Part shown: positions 17,085 through 25,321 of the stretch, in pieces
Layout of the letters: each line of letters opens with the position of its first letter
Numbering within the stretch: the stretch's first letter is position 1
Source: an uncultured Myxococcales bacterium
GTDB taxonomy: Bacteria > Myxococcota_A > UBA9042 > CAIXZC01
Direction: 5' to 3'
NCBI GenBank assembly: GCA_903895725.1
Contig: CAITUV010000021.1
Span: 1 to 64,000, forward strand
Length of the DNA: 64,000 nt
Made by a program: the position numbers and the translations under genes
The notes under the pieces: model-generated
Seen by the model: only the letters and a program-made list of their open reading frames with translations
Database searches by the model: none
What the model was told of the DNA's origin: nothing

Positions 17085-18575
17085 TCAGTCGTGAGAAAAG
17101 AACACGCTCCTGTCCCTAACTATCGTCCATTTCGTCAGAATGTCAAGGACTTGTTTGTCCCCCTCCGCAATCCGGCCGAAGAGGTACTCGAGGATGGAGT
17201 GGTAGATGTGGCAGCGGTCGTTGGTGGGCATCTGCCCGAAGATACCCCCCTGCTGGGCGTAGTTGTAGACCGGGCACACGCCGCAATAGGGCTTGAACAC
17301 GCAGTCCACACAGCCAGGGATGTTGTCCAGGCAGGAAGCCACGGCCAGTGCCTTGACCGTGGGGTCCCCGATGAGATCCTGGAACCGACTCTCCGGGATC
17401 GTTCCGATCTGGAACATGTCGTCCCCCTGCTGGTACAGCATGCGTCCCTCGTCGCAGGTGAACACGGTCCCGTCGTAGTTGTACGCAACCTGACCGATCC
17501 CCGCACCGCATGGAGACCGCAGATCGAGGTAGTTGGGATCCACGGGCGTGAGCATCTTGGTCAGGAGGATCGCGGCAGTCCGCTCGAGGATCTCGACCCC
17601 GCGGCGGTTGAGGTCGATCATGTAGTCCATGGCCTCGAAGTAGAAGCGCAGGAAGTCCTGCGACGTGTAGCCGATGGACTGGAACGTCTTGAGCGCAAAC
17701 CCGAACGGGTTGAGCGGGCGAAGAAAGATGGCCTTGCGCCCCAGCCGGATGTATTCGTCGACGACTTCCCGGGGATGCTCGAGGGTCTTTCGCGTCACGG
17801 TGAGAAGCGCCTCGACGTGGTAGAGGTCGGGGTCGAGCCCCTTTTCCCGGTAGGCCTGGTCGGCCCGCCGCAGCCACTGGACCGCCTGGTCGTAGCTGCT
17901 GCCCCGGAGCAGCTTGCGGTTGTGATCGTGGACCTCCTTTGGACCGTCGATGGAGGTGCAGATCTGGACGTTGTTGGCCATCAGGAACGCCAGCTTCTCG
18001 TCGTCCATGAGGCTGAGGTTGGTGACGAGCGAGAACTCGAGCTTCTTGCGGGCTGTCCGGTTCTTCTCGACGGAGTAGTCGATCAGGAAACGGACGGTCT
18101 CCCAGTTGACCAGGGGCTCCCCCCCCTGGAACTCGATGTTGATGACCGGCGACGGACTCTCGAAGATCGTGTCCACCACCTGCCGGGCCAGCTCGGGCTT
18201 CATGTCGAAGGAATCCTCGGACACGTCGCGCCGGGAAGCGTGGCAGTAAACGCAGACCTCGTTGCACCGCAAGGTCACGATGACGATGTGGAGGTAGGGA
18301 CCGGAGAACAGGAATGCATTCTTGCGGGCGTAGTCGCGGGCCAGCGATGCGGTGGCCGCGTCAGACCGGAAGAAGTGCTTCGACTGGAGCTCCTGGTACC
18401 TGGGGTTGTCCTCTGCCAGAGTCCCCTCGACGAGGGCCGCAAACTCCTCCTGGCTGAGCAGGACGAAGCCGCCGGCCTCGTTGGTGACGAGGACCTGATC
18501 CCGGATGCGCCCGTACCGGAACGGGCTGAGCCGCTCAAGGCCGGCTCCCTTCAACGTGCCGAAGCTGACCGCCAT
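17085..18575 (-). CDS. hxsB: His-Xaa-Ser system radical SAM maturase HxsB
   Basis: A 496-residue radical SAM/SPASM enzyme. Its N-terminal 95 residues (LSPFRYGRIRDQVLVTNEAG, FVLLSQEEFAALVEG, ARKNAFLFSGPYLHIVIV) follow the HxsB family pattern closely. The SAM cluster motif is CNEVCVYC (Cys104, 108, 111), followed by FQGGEPLVNW. The C-terminal SPASM-type cysteines are in SPCGAGIGQVAYNYDG, FTCDEGRM and CVDCVFKPYCGVCP. It is expected to install radical-derived modifications in HxsA, whose gene follows 29 bp downstream. The start lies 3 bp after the stop of the small HxsD-like gene, so translation is coupled. Confidence 0.92.
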   Translation of the reverse strand: MAVSFGTLKGAGLERLSPFRYGRIRDQVLVTNEAGGFVLLSQEEFAALVEGTLAEDNPRYQELQSKHFFRSDAATASLARDYARKNAFLFSGPYLHIVIVTLRCNEVCVYCHASRRDVSEDSFDMKPELARQVVDTIFESPSPVINIEFQGGEPLVNWETVRFLIDYSVEKNRTARKKLEFSLVTNLSLMDDEKLAFLMANNVQICTSIDGPKEVHDHNRKLLRGSSYDQAVQWLRRADQAYREKGLDPDLYHVEALLTVTRKTLEHPREVVDEYIRLGRKAIFLRPLNPFGFALKTFQSIGYTSQDFLRFYFEAMDYMIDLNRRGVEILERTAAILLTKMLTPVDPNYLDLRSPCGAGIGQVAYNYDGTVFTCDEGRMLYQQGDDMFQIGTIPESRFQDLIGDPTVKALAVASCLDNIPGCVDCVFKPYCGVCPVYNYAQQGGIFGQMPTNDRCHIYHSILEYLFGRIAEGDKQVLDILTKWTIVRDRSVFFSHD

Positions 18576-18578
18576 CTC

Positions 18579-18788
18579 TTACCCTCGTGCCGCAATCGTG
18601 CCGGCCAATGCGAAGTTGAGCAGCTCGTCCACCAGGGCCGGTCCCATGTCGGGGTCGATGTCGTCGACGGTGACCGAGATCCGTCCCTTGCTGCCCTGAA
18701 CCCGGATCCGTGCGAGGCCGGCGAACTGGCGTGCTGCCTCGCGGACCGCGCCGAGCCGGTAAAGCTTCCCGTCCAGGACGACCTTCAT
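18579..18788 (-). CDS. small second HxsD-like protein
   Basis: A 69-residue protein between hxsD and hxsB. Its pattern (LDGKLYRLGAVREAARQFAG, RISVTVDDID, LVDELLNFALAGTI) resembles a shortened HxsD: N-terminal strand, middle strand, and a C-terminal helix with the NELx-type motif. Its ATG overlaps the hxsD stop (ATGA), and its stop lies 3 bp before hxsB. It could be a leader-binding partner or a paralogue that forms a heteromer with HxsD; both ideas are inferences. Confidence 0.7.
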   Translation of the reverse strand: MKVVLDGKLYRLGAVREAARQFAGLARIRVQGSKGRISVTVDDIDPDMGPALVDELLNFALAGTIAARG

Positions 18789-19177
18789 TTGCCCTTCTCC
18801 TTCCCGAACTTGTCCTCCCACGGAACCGCAATCCCGAGCGGATCGTCGAGGTAGTCCCCCTCGTCTTCCAGCGTGAGGCTTGCAGCCTCGGGCAGCGACG
18901 AGAAGAGCGCCCGGTGGACGATGGCCTCCCGCACCTCCTGGGTCCGTTGCGCGACCTTGCGCCGGAATGCCTGGTTCACCAGCTCGTTCTCGAACTCACC
19001 GATGATCGCCTGGAATGCCTTCCGGTCACACTCCGGCTTGGCCTTCAGCCGAACCGAGACCTTGTCCCCTTCCCCCCGATCCAGGAACACGTAGCAGCGA
19101 TCGAGGTAGATGTATGCGGTCGCGTAGATGACTTCCAGCGGGTAGATTCGCTGGCTGACTAGGATTTCCTTGACCAT
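18785..19177 (-). CDS. hxsD: His-Xaa-Ser system protein HxsD
   Basis: A 130-residue soluble protein, first gene of the peptide-modification operon. It has the family layout: strand YPLEVIYATAYIYLDRCYVF, then VSVRLKAKP, then the helix FENELVNQAFRRKVAQRT, which corresponds to the conserved HxsD C-terminal motif (NExxDYxLRE-like). A C-terminal extension of about 45 acidic residues follows. The biochemical role is not established; as the invariant small partner it may deliver HxsA to the enzymes. AAGGAG lies 5 nt before the ATG at 19177, and a candidate promoter is immediately upstream. Confidence 0.82.
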   Translation of the reverse strand: MVKEILVSQRIYPLEVIYATAYIYLDRCYVFLDRGEGDKVSVRLKAKPECDRKAFQAIIGEFENELVNQAFRRKVAQRTQEVREAIVHRALFSSLPEAASLTLEDEGDYLDDPLGIAVPWEDKFGKEKGK

Positions 19178-19232
19178 CTCGACTCCTTGTTTCGCGGCCC
19201 CTGCCCCGCTTCCGGGCCGCGCTACGGGGCGA

Positions 19233-19261
19233 ATACTAAACACGCCCGTTGCGAAACGCAA
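19233..19261 (-). promoter_or_regulatory. candidate hxs operon promoter overlapped by a palindrome
   Basis: On the minus strand TTGCGT (19256-19261), 17 bp, TAGTAT (19233-19238). The -35 element is inside the perfect 5-bp-arm palindrome TTGCGTTTCGCAA (19249-19261), a possible operator. Confidence 0.5.
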
Positions 19262-19271
19262 TGATCGGGCA

Positions 19272-20333
19272 TCATGGTGCCGACAACGCCTTGTCTGCGT
19301 CCTCGACGGCCTTCCGGAAGAAGGCCGACCGAGCCTCCTTGAATTTGCTCTCGGAGAGCAACCGCATGGCCCGGTTGACGTCCGGGAGCGAGGCGTTGAA
19401 CTCCCGGACGGACATCCCCGCGTTCTGCAGGTAGCCGATGGGGTCGCTCTTGACGGCCTCCTCGACCGAGTCACCGACTCCGTAGGCCCGCATCTCGGCC
19501 TCCAGGCTCTTGGGCTCGATGACGTGGATGGGGAATTTCTCGTCCCGGAAGTAGTAGGCGCGGGCGTTGATGGTGGCACCGTCGGCCCCCAGTCTGGCCT
19601 TGAGAACGTGCAGCAGACGCTTGGAGGACTTCAGCCCGGCCAGCATCGCCTTGAGCAGTGTCTCGTCCGCAGGAGCGAGGTTCATGGTCACGAGCAGGAT
19701 TCCCCGGATGTCGTTCTCCTCGAATTCGAACGCCCGGTCCCCGTGGATCACCGACGGAATCTCTCGGGAGGACAGCGCTTCCTCGCGGATGTCCAGGTAG
19801 GAATAGGCCCCTCCGGCCTGGGCTGCGATGGCCTCGAGCTCCTTCCGCAGGGGCTCCACGTCGGGAGACTTTGGGACCCGGCCGTACATGTTCCACTCCT
19901 CGAACTCCCGGTCGAAGCGGGCCAGCGCCTGCTCGTACGACGGGATGTTGGCCACGGCCGAACGGACCCAGACCACGTCCCGCCTCAGTGCGAACTTCAT
20001 CTTCTTGAGCTTCTCGAGAAACTCGTCCGGAGGTACCGGACCCGGCCCGGCATCCGGAGAGGCAATCCACTCCTCGTCCGCGGCATCGGACTCGGGGCGA
20101 GGGGCCGCATCGGCAGCGGCCCGGGCCGCGTCGACCTGAGCCTTGGCGGCCGTGGGGGCCCCCTTCTCCGCACCCTCCGGCAGTGCACCGGCAGGTCCCC
20201 CGGCCTGTGCGACGCCCTTCCCGGACTCGGCGCCAGGAGCCTCTTCCTGACCCGTTCTCGGCTTGTTGCAGCCCGTGACTGCCAACGCAATCAGGACGAC
20301 GGCAATCCTGGCAACCTGCACGTTCGTGGACAT
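19272..20333 (-). CDS. lipoprotein of unknown function upstream of the hxs operon
   Basis: A 353-residue exported lipoprotein. The signal peptide IAVVLIALAVTGC ends in a lipobox with Cys22. A Pro/Gly/Glu-rich disordered linker runs to about residue 90, followed by a predominantly helical domain (for example EFLEKLKKMKFALRRDVVWV, PLRKELEAIAAQAGG). No family is recognised. GGGAGG lies just before ATG 20333. It is transcribed in the same direction as the hxs genes, but a 94-bp gap with a promoter separates them, so membership in that operon is uncertain. Confidence 0.75.
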   Translation of the reverse strand: MSTNVQVARIAVVLIALAVTGCNKPRTGQEEAPGAESGKGVAQAGGPAGALPEGAEKGAPTAAKAQVDAARAAADAAPRPESDAADEEWIASPDAGPGPVPPDEFLEKLKKMKFALRRDVVWVRSAVANIPSYEQALARFDREFEEWNMYGRVPKSPDVEPLRKELEAIAAQAGGAYSYLDIREEALSSREIPSVIHGDRAFEFEENDIRGILLVTMNLAPADETLLKAMLAGLKSSKRLLHVLKARLGADGATINARAYYFRDEKFPIHVIEPKSLEAEMRAYGVGDSVEEAVKSDPIGYLQNAGMSVREFNASLPDVNRAMRLLSESKFKEARSAFFRKAVEDADKALSAP

Positions 20334-20379
20334 GATACCTCCCAAGGTGCACCCACCCCGCGAGCGGACCCTGTTCCGC

Positions 20380-20408
20380 TTGGCTCCGCCGGCCAGTTGC
20401 ACTAGACT
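20380..20408 (+). promoter_or_regulatory. candidate promoter of xseB-tlyA
   Basis: TTGGCT (20380-20385), exactly 17 bp, TAGACT (20403-20408), about 63 bp before xseB. Confidence 0.55.
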
Positions 20409-20471
20409 GGCGAAACCCCGGGGGGCGAATATTAGCCCGTGGTCCGAGGCATGTCCAGCAGAGGAGTCTCC

Positions 20472-20684
20472 ATGAGCGATACCGGCGGCGAGCTCAGCTT
20501 CGAAGCGCTTCTTTCCCAGGTGGAGGAAGTCCTCCGCCGATTGCAGGAGGGCAACGTGCCCCTTGAAGAGGCCCTGACGCTGTACGAGACCGGTGCGCTC
20601 CGGTTGAAGGCAGCGCAGGAGCGGCTGGACCAGGCGAGGCAGAAGCTGGTGACGCTGAGGAAGCAGGAAGGCAGTGGGCAGTGA
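20472..20684 (+). CDS. xseB: exodeoxyribonuclease VII small subunit
   Basis: A 70-residue helical protein with the family pattern SFEALLSQVEEVLRRLQEGN, PLEEALTLYETGALRLKAA, ERLDQARQKL. It is the small subunit that binds several copies to XseA to form the nuclease degrading single-stranded DNA. Length is normal. GAGGAG precedes ATG 20472. xseA is not in the window. The next gene is tlyA, a common neighbour of xseB, although dxs, often found between them, is missing here. Confidence 0.93.
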   Translation: MSDTGGELSFEALLSQVEEVLRRLQEGNVPLEEALTLYETGALRLKAAQERLDQARQKLVTLRKQEGSGQ

Positions 20685-20723
20685 ATCACACACGGTCTCG
20701 CTGATCGGCGCTCGTCTGCGGTT

Positions 20724-20750
20724 GCCCCTCCCGCGTGGTCGGGGCTGTGT
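20724..20750. repeat. copy 1 of an exact 27-bp intergenic hairpin repeat
   Basis: Identical over 27 bp to 57342-57368. It begins GCCCCTCCCGCG and ends GGGGCTGTGT, so GCCCC and GGGGC can pair around a 12-nt loop. It lies in the xseB-tlyA gap. Confidence 0.85.
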
Positions 20751-20773
20751 ACCGTCGGCATGGAGGGCCGGTG

Positions 20774-21559
20774 ATGAGTACCGCCCCAGACGATCCTCTG
20801 AGGGCACATGCAGTGGGCGGCGAGATGCCTAAGACGCGAATAGACGTCCTGCTGGTGGAAAAGGGGCTGGCACCCACGAGGCAGAAGGCTCAGGCCATGC
20901 TGCTGGCGGGGGCGGTGCTGGTGGATGATCGGCCCGTGGACAAGCCGGGGACCCTGGTGAGCACCGAGGCGACGGTCCGGGTCCGGGGCAACCCGATTCC
21001 CTACGTGTCCCGGGGCGGATTGAAGCTCGAGCACGCACTCGACCACTTCCAAGTCGACCCCACCGGCCTGCGGGTGCTCGATGCCGGCATCTCCACCGGC
21101 GGGTTTACCGATTGTCTGCTCAAGCGGGGGGCGCTGCACGTGTACGGCGTCGACGTCGGCAAGGCGCAGGTGGCCTGGGAGATCCGCCAGCATCCGGCCG
21201 TCACCCTGTTCGAAGGGACCAACATCCGAGAATTCGACGTCGCCGCACTGGGGGCACCAGTCGACCTCGTCGTCGCAGACCTCTCGTTCATCTCGTTGAC
21301 GCTCGTGCTCCCCGTGCTTCATGCCGCGCTACGTACCGGCGGAACCGCGCTGCCGATGGTGAAGCCTCAGTTCGAAGTGGGCCGGGAACACATCGGGCGC
21401 AAGGGGGTGGTGCGGGAGGAGGCTCTGCGGCTGGCCGCTGTGGACAAGGTGGCACAGGCAGCCCTCGGGTGCGGCTTCGTCCACCTGGGCACCACGCAAT
21501 CCCCGGTGCCCGGTCCCGAGGGAAACATCGAGTACTTCCTGCACCTGGCAAAGGACTGA
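20774..21559 (+). CDS. tlyA: TlyA-family rRNA 2'-O-methyltransferase
   Basis: A 261-residue protein with an N-terminal S4 RNA-binding domain (TRIDVLLVEKGLAPTRQKAQ, VSRGGLKLEHALDHF) and a Rossmann methyltransferase domain with the SAM motif LDAGISTGGFTDCLL, then DLSFISL and KPQFEVG. TlyA proteins methylate 16S/23S rRNA and are sometimes annotated as haemolysins; the rRNA role is the better supported. ATG 20774 has GGAGGG 6 nt upstream and adds a short N-terminal tail. ATG 20825 would give the usual family start but has a weaker ribosome site. Confidence 0.92.
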   Translation: MSTAPDDPLRAHAVGGEMPKTRIDVLLVEKGLAPTRQKAQAMLLAGAVLVDDRPVDKPGTLVSTEATVRVRGNPIPYVSRGGLKLEHALDHFQVDPTGLRVLDAGISTGGFTDCLLKRGALHVYGVDVGKAQVAWEIRQHPAVTLFEGTNIREFDVAALGAPVDLVVADLSFISLTLVLPVLHAALRTGGTALPMVKPQFEVGREHIGRKGVVREEALRLAAVDKVAQAALGCGFVHLGTTQSPVPGPEGNIEYFLHLAKD

Positions 21560-21636
21560 AGGCCGCAGAAGCGGCGACGCACCGGCCTTTCAAACCGACG
21601 TGCTGTCATGGAATCTCAAATGAGGGGAGAAGTGGG

Positions 21637-22692
21637 CTACCTGGGCACCACCGGCGGCTTGGGCGCGGCCGGGGCAACGCTCTTGTCGGCATCGAACATT
21701 TTCTTGAGCCCGCCCAGCGCGCCCATGACGCCCGAGGCCTCGTAGGGCAGGAACACCGTCTTCTGCGGCGAAGCGGCCATGTCCTTGAGGGCATCGATGT
21801 ACTTCATGGCGACCATGTACTGGACGGGGTCGCCACGCTGGCCCACGGCATCGAGGAGGATCTTGACGGCCTGGGCTTCACCTTCTGCGATGCGAAGGCG
21901 GGACTCGGCCTCGCCTTCGGCCTGGAGCACCTTGGCACGCTTGGCACCTTCCGCAGTGGCGATGGCGGCTTCGCGCTCACCCTCGGCCCGGAGAACCTGG
22001 GCGGCCTTGGTACCTTCAGCCTGCAGAACCTGGGCGCGACGCTCTCGCTCGGCCCGCATCTGCTTCTCCATGTCTTCCCGGATTGCGCCGGGCGGGTTGA
22101 TGTCCTGGAGCTCGACGCGGTTGACCTTGACGCCCCACTTGTCCGTCGCCTCGTCGAGGATCGTCCGCAGCTTCAGGTTGATCGTATCGCGGGAGGACAG
22201 GGTCTGGTCGAGGTCGAGCTCGCCGATCACGTTGCGCAGCGTGGTCTGGGTGAGCTTCTCGATGGCGTCGGGCAGATTCTGGACCTCGTACACGGCGCGG
22301 ACGGGGTCGGTGACCTGGAAGTAGAGCAGCGCGTTGATCTCGATGGTGACGTTGTCCCTGGTGATGACGTTCTGCCGCGGGAAGTCGAACACCGTCTCCC
22401 GGAGGTCAATCCTGTCGAACGTCCTGTTGAATGCGAGCTTGATTCCTCCAGGACCATACCCTTCGGCCCGCCAGTAGATCTGGCGGACCTTGTCCACCAG
22501 CGGAATGATGATATTGACGCCCGAAGTCAGCGTCTTGTGGTACTTCCCGAGGCGCTCGACGATGATGACTTCCGCCTGCTTGACGATATTGAATCCCTTC
22601 CAGACGATGATGATTGTCAAGGCTGCGGCAAGCATCAGCAGCACGACACCGGCGGTTATGCCGGCACCAGCGAACAGCATCTCCGGACTCAT
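21637..22692 (-). CDS. SPFH/band 7 membrane protein (stomatin/QmcA-like)
   Basis: A 351-residue protein with one N-terminal membrane helix (about 8-32), a band 7 domain (QAEVIIVERLGKYHKTL, VFDFPRQNVITRDNVTIEIN) and a long Ala/Glu-rich coiled coil with repeated AEGE and QAEG motifs (about 225-285). Such proteins oligomerise into membrane microdomain scaffolds. Its gene overlaps the upstream nfeD-type gene (ATGA), the classical bacterial stomatin-NfeD pairing. It is the last gene of the long operon that starts at 31756. Confidence 0.92.
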   Translation of the reverse strand: MSPEMLFAGAGITAGVVLLMLAAALTIIIVWKGFNIVKQAEVIIVERLGKYHKTLTSGVNIIIPLVDKVRQIYWRAEGYGPGGIKLAFNRTFDRIDLRETVFDFPRQNVITRDNVTIEINALLYFQVTDPVRAVYEVQNLPDAIEKLTQTTLRNVIGELDLDQTLSSRDTINLKLRTILDEATDKWGVKVNRVELQDINPPGAIREDMEKQMRAERERRAQVLQAEGTKAAQVLRAEGEREAAIATAEGAKRAKVLQAEGEAESRLRIAEGEAQAVKILLDAVGQRGDPVQYMVAMKYIDALKDMAASPQKTVFLPYEASGVMGALGGLKKMFDADKSVAPAAPKPPVVPR

Positions 22693-23177
22693 GCGTTCTC
22701 CTCCTTGGCGGTTGAACACGGTTCCACGGTGAGGGTGTTTCCCTCGACCTTGCGAATCACCACTTGGATGCCCGACGGAATGGCCATGTCGTTCAGGGGG
22801 AAGGCCCGCCACTCGTCGCCGGCGAGCTTCACGTAGCCGGGCTCGGTCTTCCCGCCGATGGGGCGGATGACCACGCCGGTGCGTTCGAGCATGGCCTCGG
22901 TGTTGGTCTTGACCTTGTTCCCCTCACCGGTCAGACGGTGGGCCACCGGCCGGGAGACGCCGAACATCACCAGGGAGGCCACGACGAACACCACGAGGAG
23001 GCCGCTGAGGGAGAGGAGGCCGAAGAATGCGACCACTGCGGTAAGCAGGGCCCCGACGCCGATGCTGGCCAGGGCCAGGGCGGCCCCGAGCGATTCCAGG
23101 ATGATGAGCACCATCCCGACGAGGACCCAGAAGTAGCCGAACTCATAGTCGAGAAGCTGACTGAACAGGTCTGCCAT
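22689..23177 (-). CDS. short NfeD-family membrane protein
   Basis: A 162-residue protein with three to four membrane helices in the first 80 residues (FWVLVGMVLIILESLGAALA, ALLTAVVAFFGLL, LVVFVVASLVMFG). A C-terminal OB-like beta domain (about 90-155, RTGVVIRPIGGKTEPGYVKL) is typical of NfeD. It is the short form without the N-terminal protease domain. NfeD proteins work with SPFH partners, and the next gene encodes one with a 4-bp overlap. Confidence 0.88.
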   Translation of the reverse strand: MADLFSQLLDYEFGYFWVLVGMVLIILESLGAALALASIGVGALLTAVVAFFGLLSLSGLLVVFVVASLVMFGVSRPVAHRLTGEGNKVKTNTEAMLERTGVVIRPIGGKTEPGYVKLAGDEWRAFPLNDMAIPSGIQVVIRKVEGNTLTVEPCSTAKEENA

Positions 23178-23186
23178 GGCGAATCC

Positions 23187-24305
23187 TCACGATGCTGGTT
23201 TTGAAACTAACAGGGTTTCCGGCCCCCCACAAGGAGAATCGGGATCCAGCACGGATGCCGGCCATCCGCTGGCCGCAAACGCATCGGAAAGACGCTGCGC
23301 CTGGTGCGGTCCCGGAGCGAAGGCCACCACCGCGTCGCCGCCGCCCCCTCCCGAGATCCGGGCAGGAATCCCCTGCCGTCGGGCGACGGCCTGCATCGCC
23401 CGAATCTCCGGCGTGAAGATGCGGAGCCTGCCTGTGGCACTCAGGTCGGTCAGGGTCCGCTCGCAGGCCTCGACCATCCAGGCGAGCCGATGGGGAGGCG
23501 AGGCGGGCCACTCCCAGAGGAGGCGCACCAGGGAGTTGGAGGCCCTCACGTGCCGGGTCAGGGCACGCCGGAAGTCCGTCCGGGAAAGGGCGCTGCGGAA
23601 GGCCTCGATGTGGCGGGTGGTGGGCACCTTGGCCGTGGCGCGGGCGCACACCAGGAAGAGGCCTTGCAGCGCGGGACGGGATTGTGCTTTCGGACCGCCA
23701 GTGGCACGGGAGAGAACGATCCCGCCGAGGGCCACGGTGCTCACGTCGTACCCCGAGCCGCCGCCCTGGACCTGCGAGTGGGCGCGGCGGGCAAGTGCGA
23801 TCTGCTGCTCCACGGACAGGCCAAGCCCCCACCATCGGTCGAGGGCCGCGATCATCCCGACGACCAGGGCCGCGCTGCTCCCCGGCCGTGGCCCCGTCGC
23901 GGGCAGGCGGCTGAAGACCGCCTCGAAGCCGTCGGTGTGAGGGCTCGAAGACAACCGGTGGCCCGAGGTCGGCTCGGCGAGGGAGGTGCCGGGGGAGGGA
24001 GGATGGCTCTGCTTCCAGGCAGCGGCTTCGAGCCACGCCTGCTCCATGAAGTCCACGGGGGACGCCCCTGCGGGCCCCGGAGGAAGGGAGGAAAACGAGG
24101 CACCGTCGAGACGGAAGGCCGCTCCCGTGGCCGGACGGAGCTCGAGGCGGAACCCGGGGCGCACGGCAGCAGCCAGCGCCAGCCCTCGCGGCGTGAGGGC
24201 CGAGTATTCTCCGGCGAGCATCCACTTGCCGGGGAGGTCGACGACGAGGCCATACCCGCTCGAGGCGGGTGGGCTCACGACTGGCCCCGCATCGGGCCGG
24301 CTCAT
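23187..24305 (-). CDS. mvaK2: phosphomevalonate kinase (GHMP kinase family)
   Basis: A 372-residue GHMP-superfamily kinase. It has the N-terminal motif LPGKWMLAGEYSAL, the ATP-binding GSSAALVVG, the phosphomevalonate-kinase-type QGGGSGYDVSTVALGG and a late SGGGGGDAVVAF. It should phosphorylate 5-phosphomevalonate to the diphosphate, the step before the decarboxylase encoded immediately upstream with a 4-bp overlap. Mevalonate kinase is a possible alternative from family resemblance alone; the SGYDV motif and the partner gene favour phosphomevalonate kinase. The start at 24305 is fixed by the ATGA overlap. Confidence 0.75.
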   Translation of the reverse strand: MSRPDAGPVVSPPASSGYGLVVDLPGKWMLAGEYSALTPRGLALAAAVRPGFRLELRPATGAAFRLDGASFSSLPPGPAGASPVDFMEQAWLEAAAWKQSHPPSPGTSLAEPTSGHRLSSSPHTDGFEAVFSRLPATGPRPGSSAALVVGMIAALDRWWGLGLSVEQQIALARRAHSQVQGGGSGYDVSTVALGGIVLSRATGGPKAQSRPALQGLFLVCARATAKVPTTRHIEAFRSALSRTDFRRALTRHVRASNSLVRLLWEWPASPPHRLAWMVEACERTLTDLSATGRLRIFTPEIRAMQAVARRQGIPARISGGGGGDAVVAFAPGPHQAQRLSDAFAASGWPASVLDPDSPCGGPETLLVSKPAS

Positions 24306-25321
24306 GACGGGCTCCGAATCGGGCCGGGGTCTGCCACGCGTACCCCGCCCCCCACCCCGCACGAGAGGATCTCCACGTCGGGAAAGCGTTGCAGGATCTC
24401 CCGGGAGACGGAGAGGTCGTGGGGAGCGAGGGTCACGAAGATGGGGTTCGGGCCGGCGTCGAGGGTGAAGAAGAGGGGGACAGAGCGCTTCAGGTCGCAG
24501 GCAAGCTCGAGAAGCTCGATGGTCCGCTGCCGAACGTAGAGGATGGGGGGGCTTGCCGTCAGGCAGAGACCGTGCAGGGTCTGAGCGCTCAGCTCGGCAA
24601 TCCGGGCCAGGCGGTCGAAATCCCGACCTTCGATGGCGGCCTGGGCCTCGGGGGCCAGCCTGGAGCACTGATCCGCAAACAGCGGGAACAGTGCGGATGT
24701 ACGCGACGTGCGGATCATCCCCACCGTCGAGGAGACCGGCTTGGGCTGACGGGACACGATGACGGCCAGCAGCCTCAGCTCCGGCCAGTGGAGGGCGGAG
24801 GCGAACCGCTCGGAAAAGCTGTCGCTCCCATCGGCCTGTTGCCCCCGGTGCCAGCGGGCAAACCCGCCTGGAACCGAGCGCGACGCTGAGCCGGAGCCGA
24901 GGCGGGCCAGCGCGGAGAGCTCCCGCTCGGACATCTCCACGCGGAAGGCTGCGGAGGCCGCCAGGGCGAAAGCGGCAAAGGCGGCGGAGGAGCCGGCCAG
25001 GCCGACCGCATCCGGAAGCTGGGGTCGGACTTCGGTTCGGGTGGTGCAACGCAGACCGGAGCGTTCGCGCAGCAGGGCAAGGATGCGCCCGAACCGTCCG
25101 AGCTGGGGGGGCTGGACCGGGCGGCCCGACCAGATCACCTCGTCCTGGGCGGTCTCCGCCTGGGTGACCAGGACCCGCGTGGGGAAGGAGTCGAGGCAGA
25201 GGGCGACGCTGTCGGCCACGGGGAGATTGAGGATGGAATCCCGCTTACCCCAGTACTTGACCATGGCGATGTTCGCGGTCGCCTCGGCGCATGCCGTCAG
25301 CGGCCCGTAGGGGGCGCTCAT
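24302..25321 (-). CDS. mvaD: diphosphomevalonate decarboxylase
   Basis: A 339-residue enzyme. It shows nearly all hallmarks: ANIAMVKYWGKRD near the N-terminus, GLAGSSAAFAAFALAASAAF (ATP loop), GSGSASRSVPGGFARW and a late TLDAGPNPIFVT. It converts mevalonate 5-diphosphate to isopentenyl diphosphate, so this bacterium probably makes isoprenoids at least partly by the mevalonate route, as myxobacteria do. It overlaps its neighbours by 4 bp on both sides, so the three genes are translationally coupled. The upper pathway genes are not in the window. Confidence 0.93.
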   Translation of the reverse strand: MSAPYGPLTACAEATANIAMVKYWGKRDSILNLPVADSVALCLDSFPTRVLVTQAETAQDEVIWSGRPVQPPQLGRFGRILALLRERSGLRCTTRTEVRPQLPDAVGLAGSSAAFAAFALAASAAFRVEMSERELSALARLGSGSASRSVPGGFARWHRGQQADGSDSFSERFASALHWPELRLLAVIVSRQPKPVSSTVGMIRTSRTSALFPLFADQCSRLAPEAQAAIEGRDFDRLARIAELSAQTLHGLCLTASPPILYVRQRTIELLELACDLKRSVPLFFTLDAGPNPIFVTLAPHDLSVSREILQRFPDVEILSCGVGGGVRVADPGPIRSPS

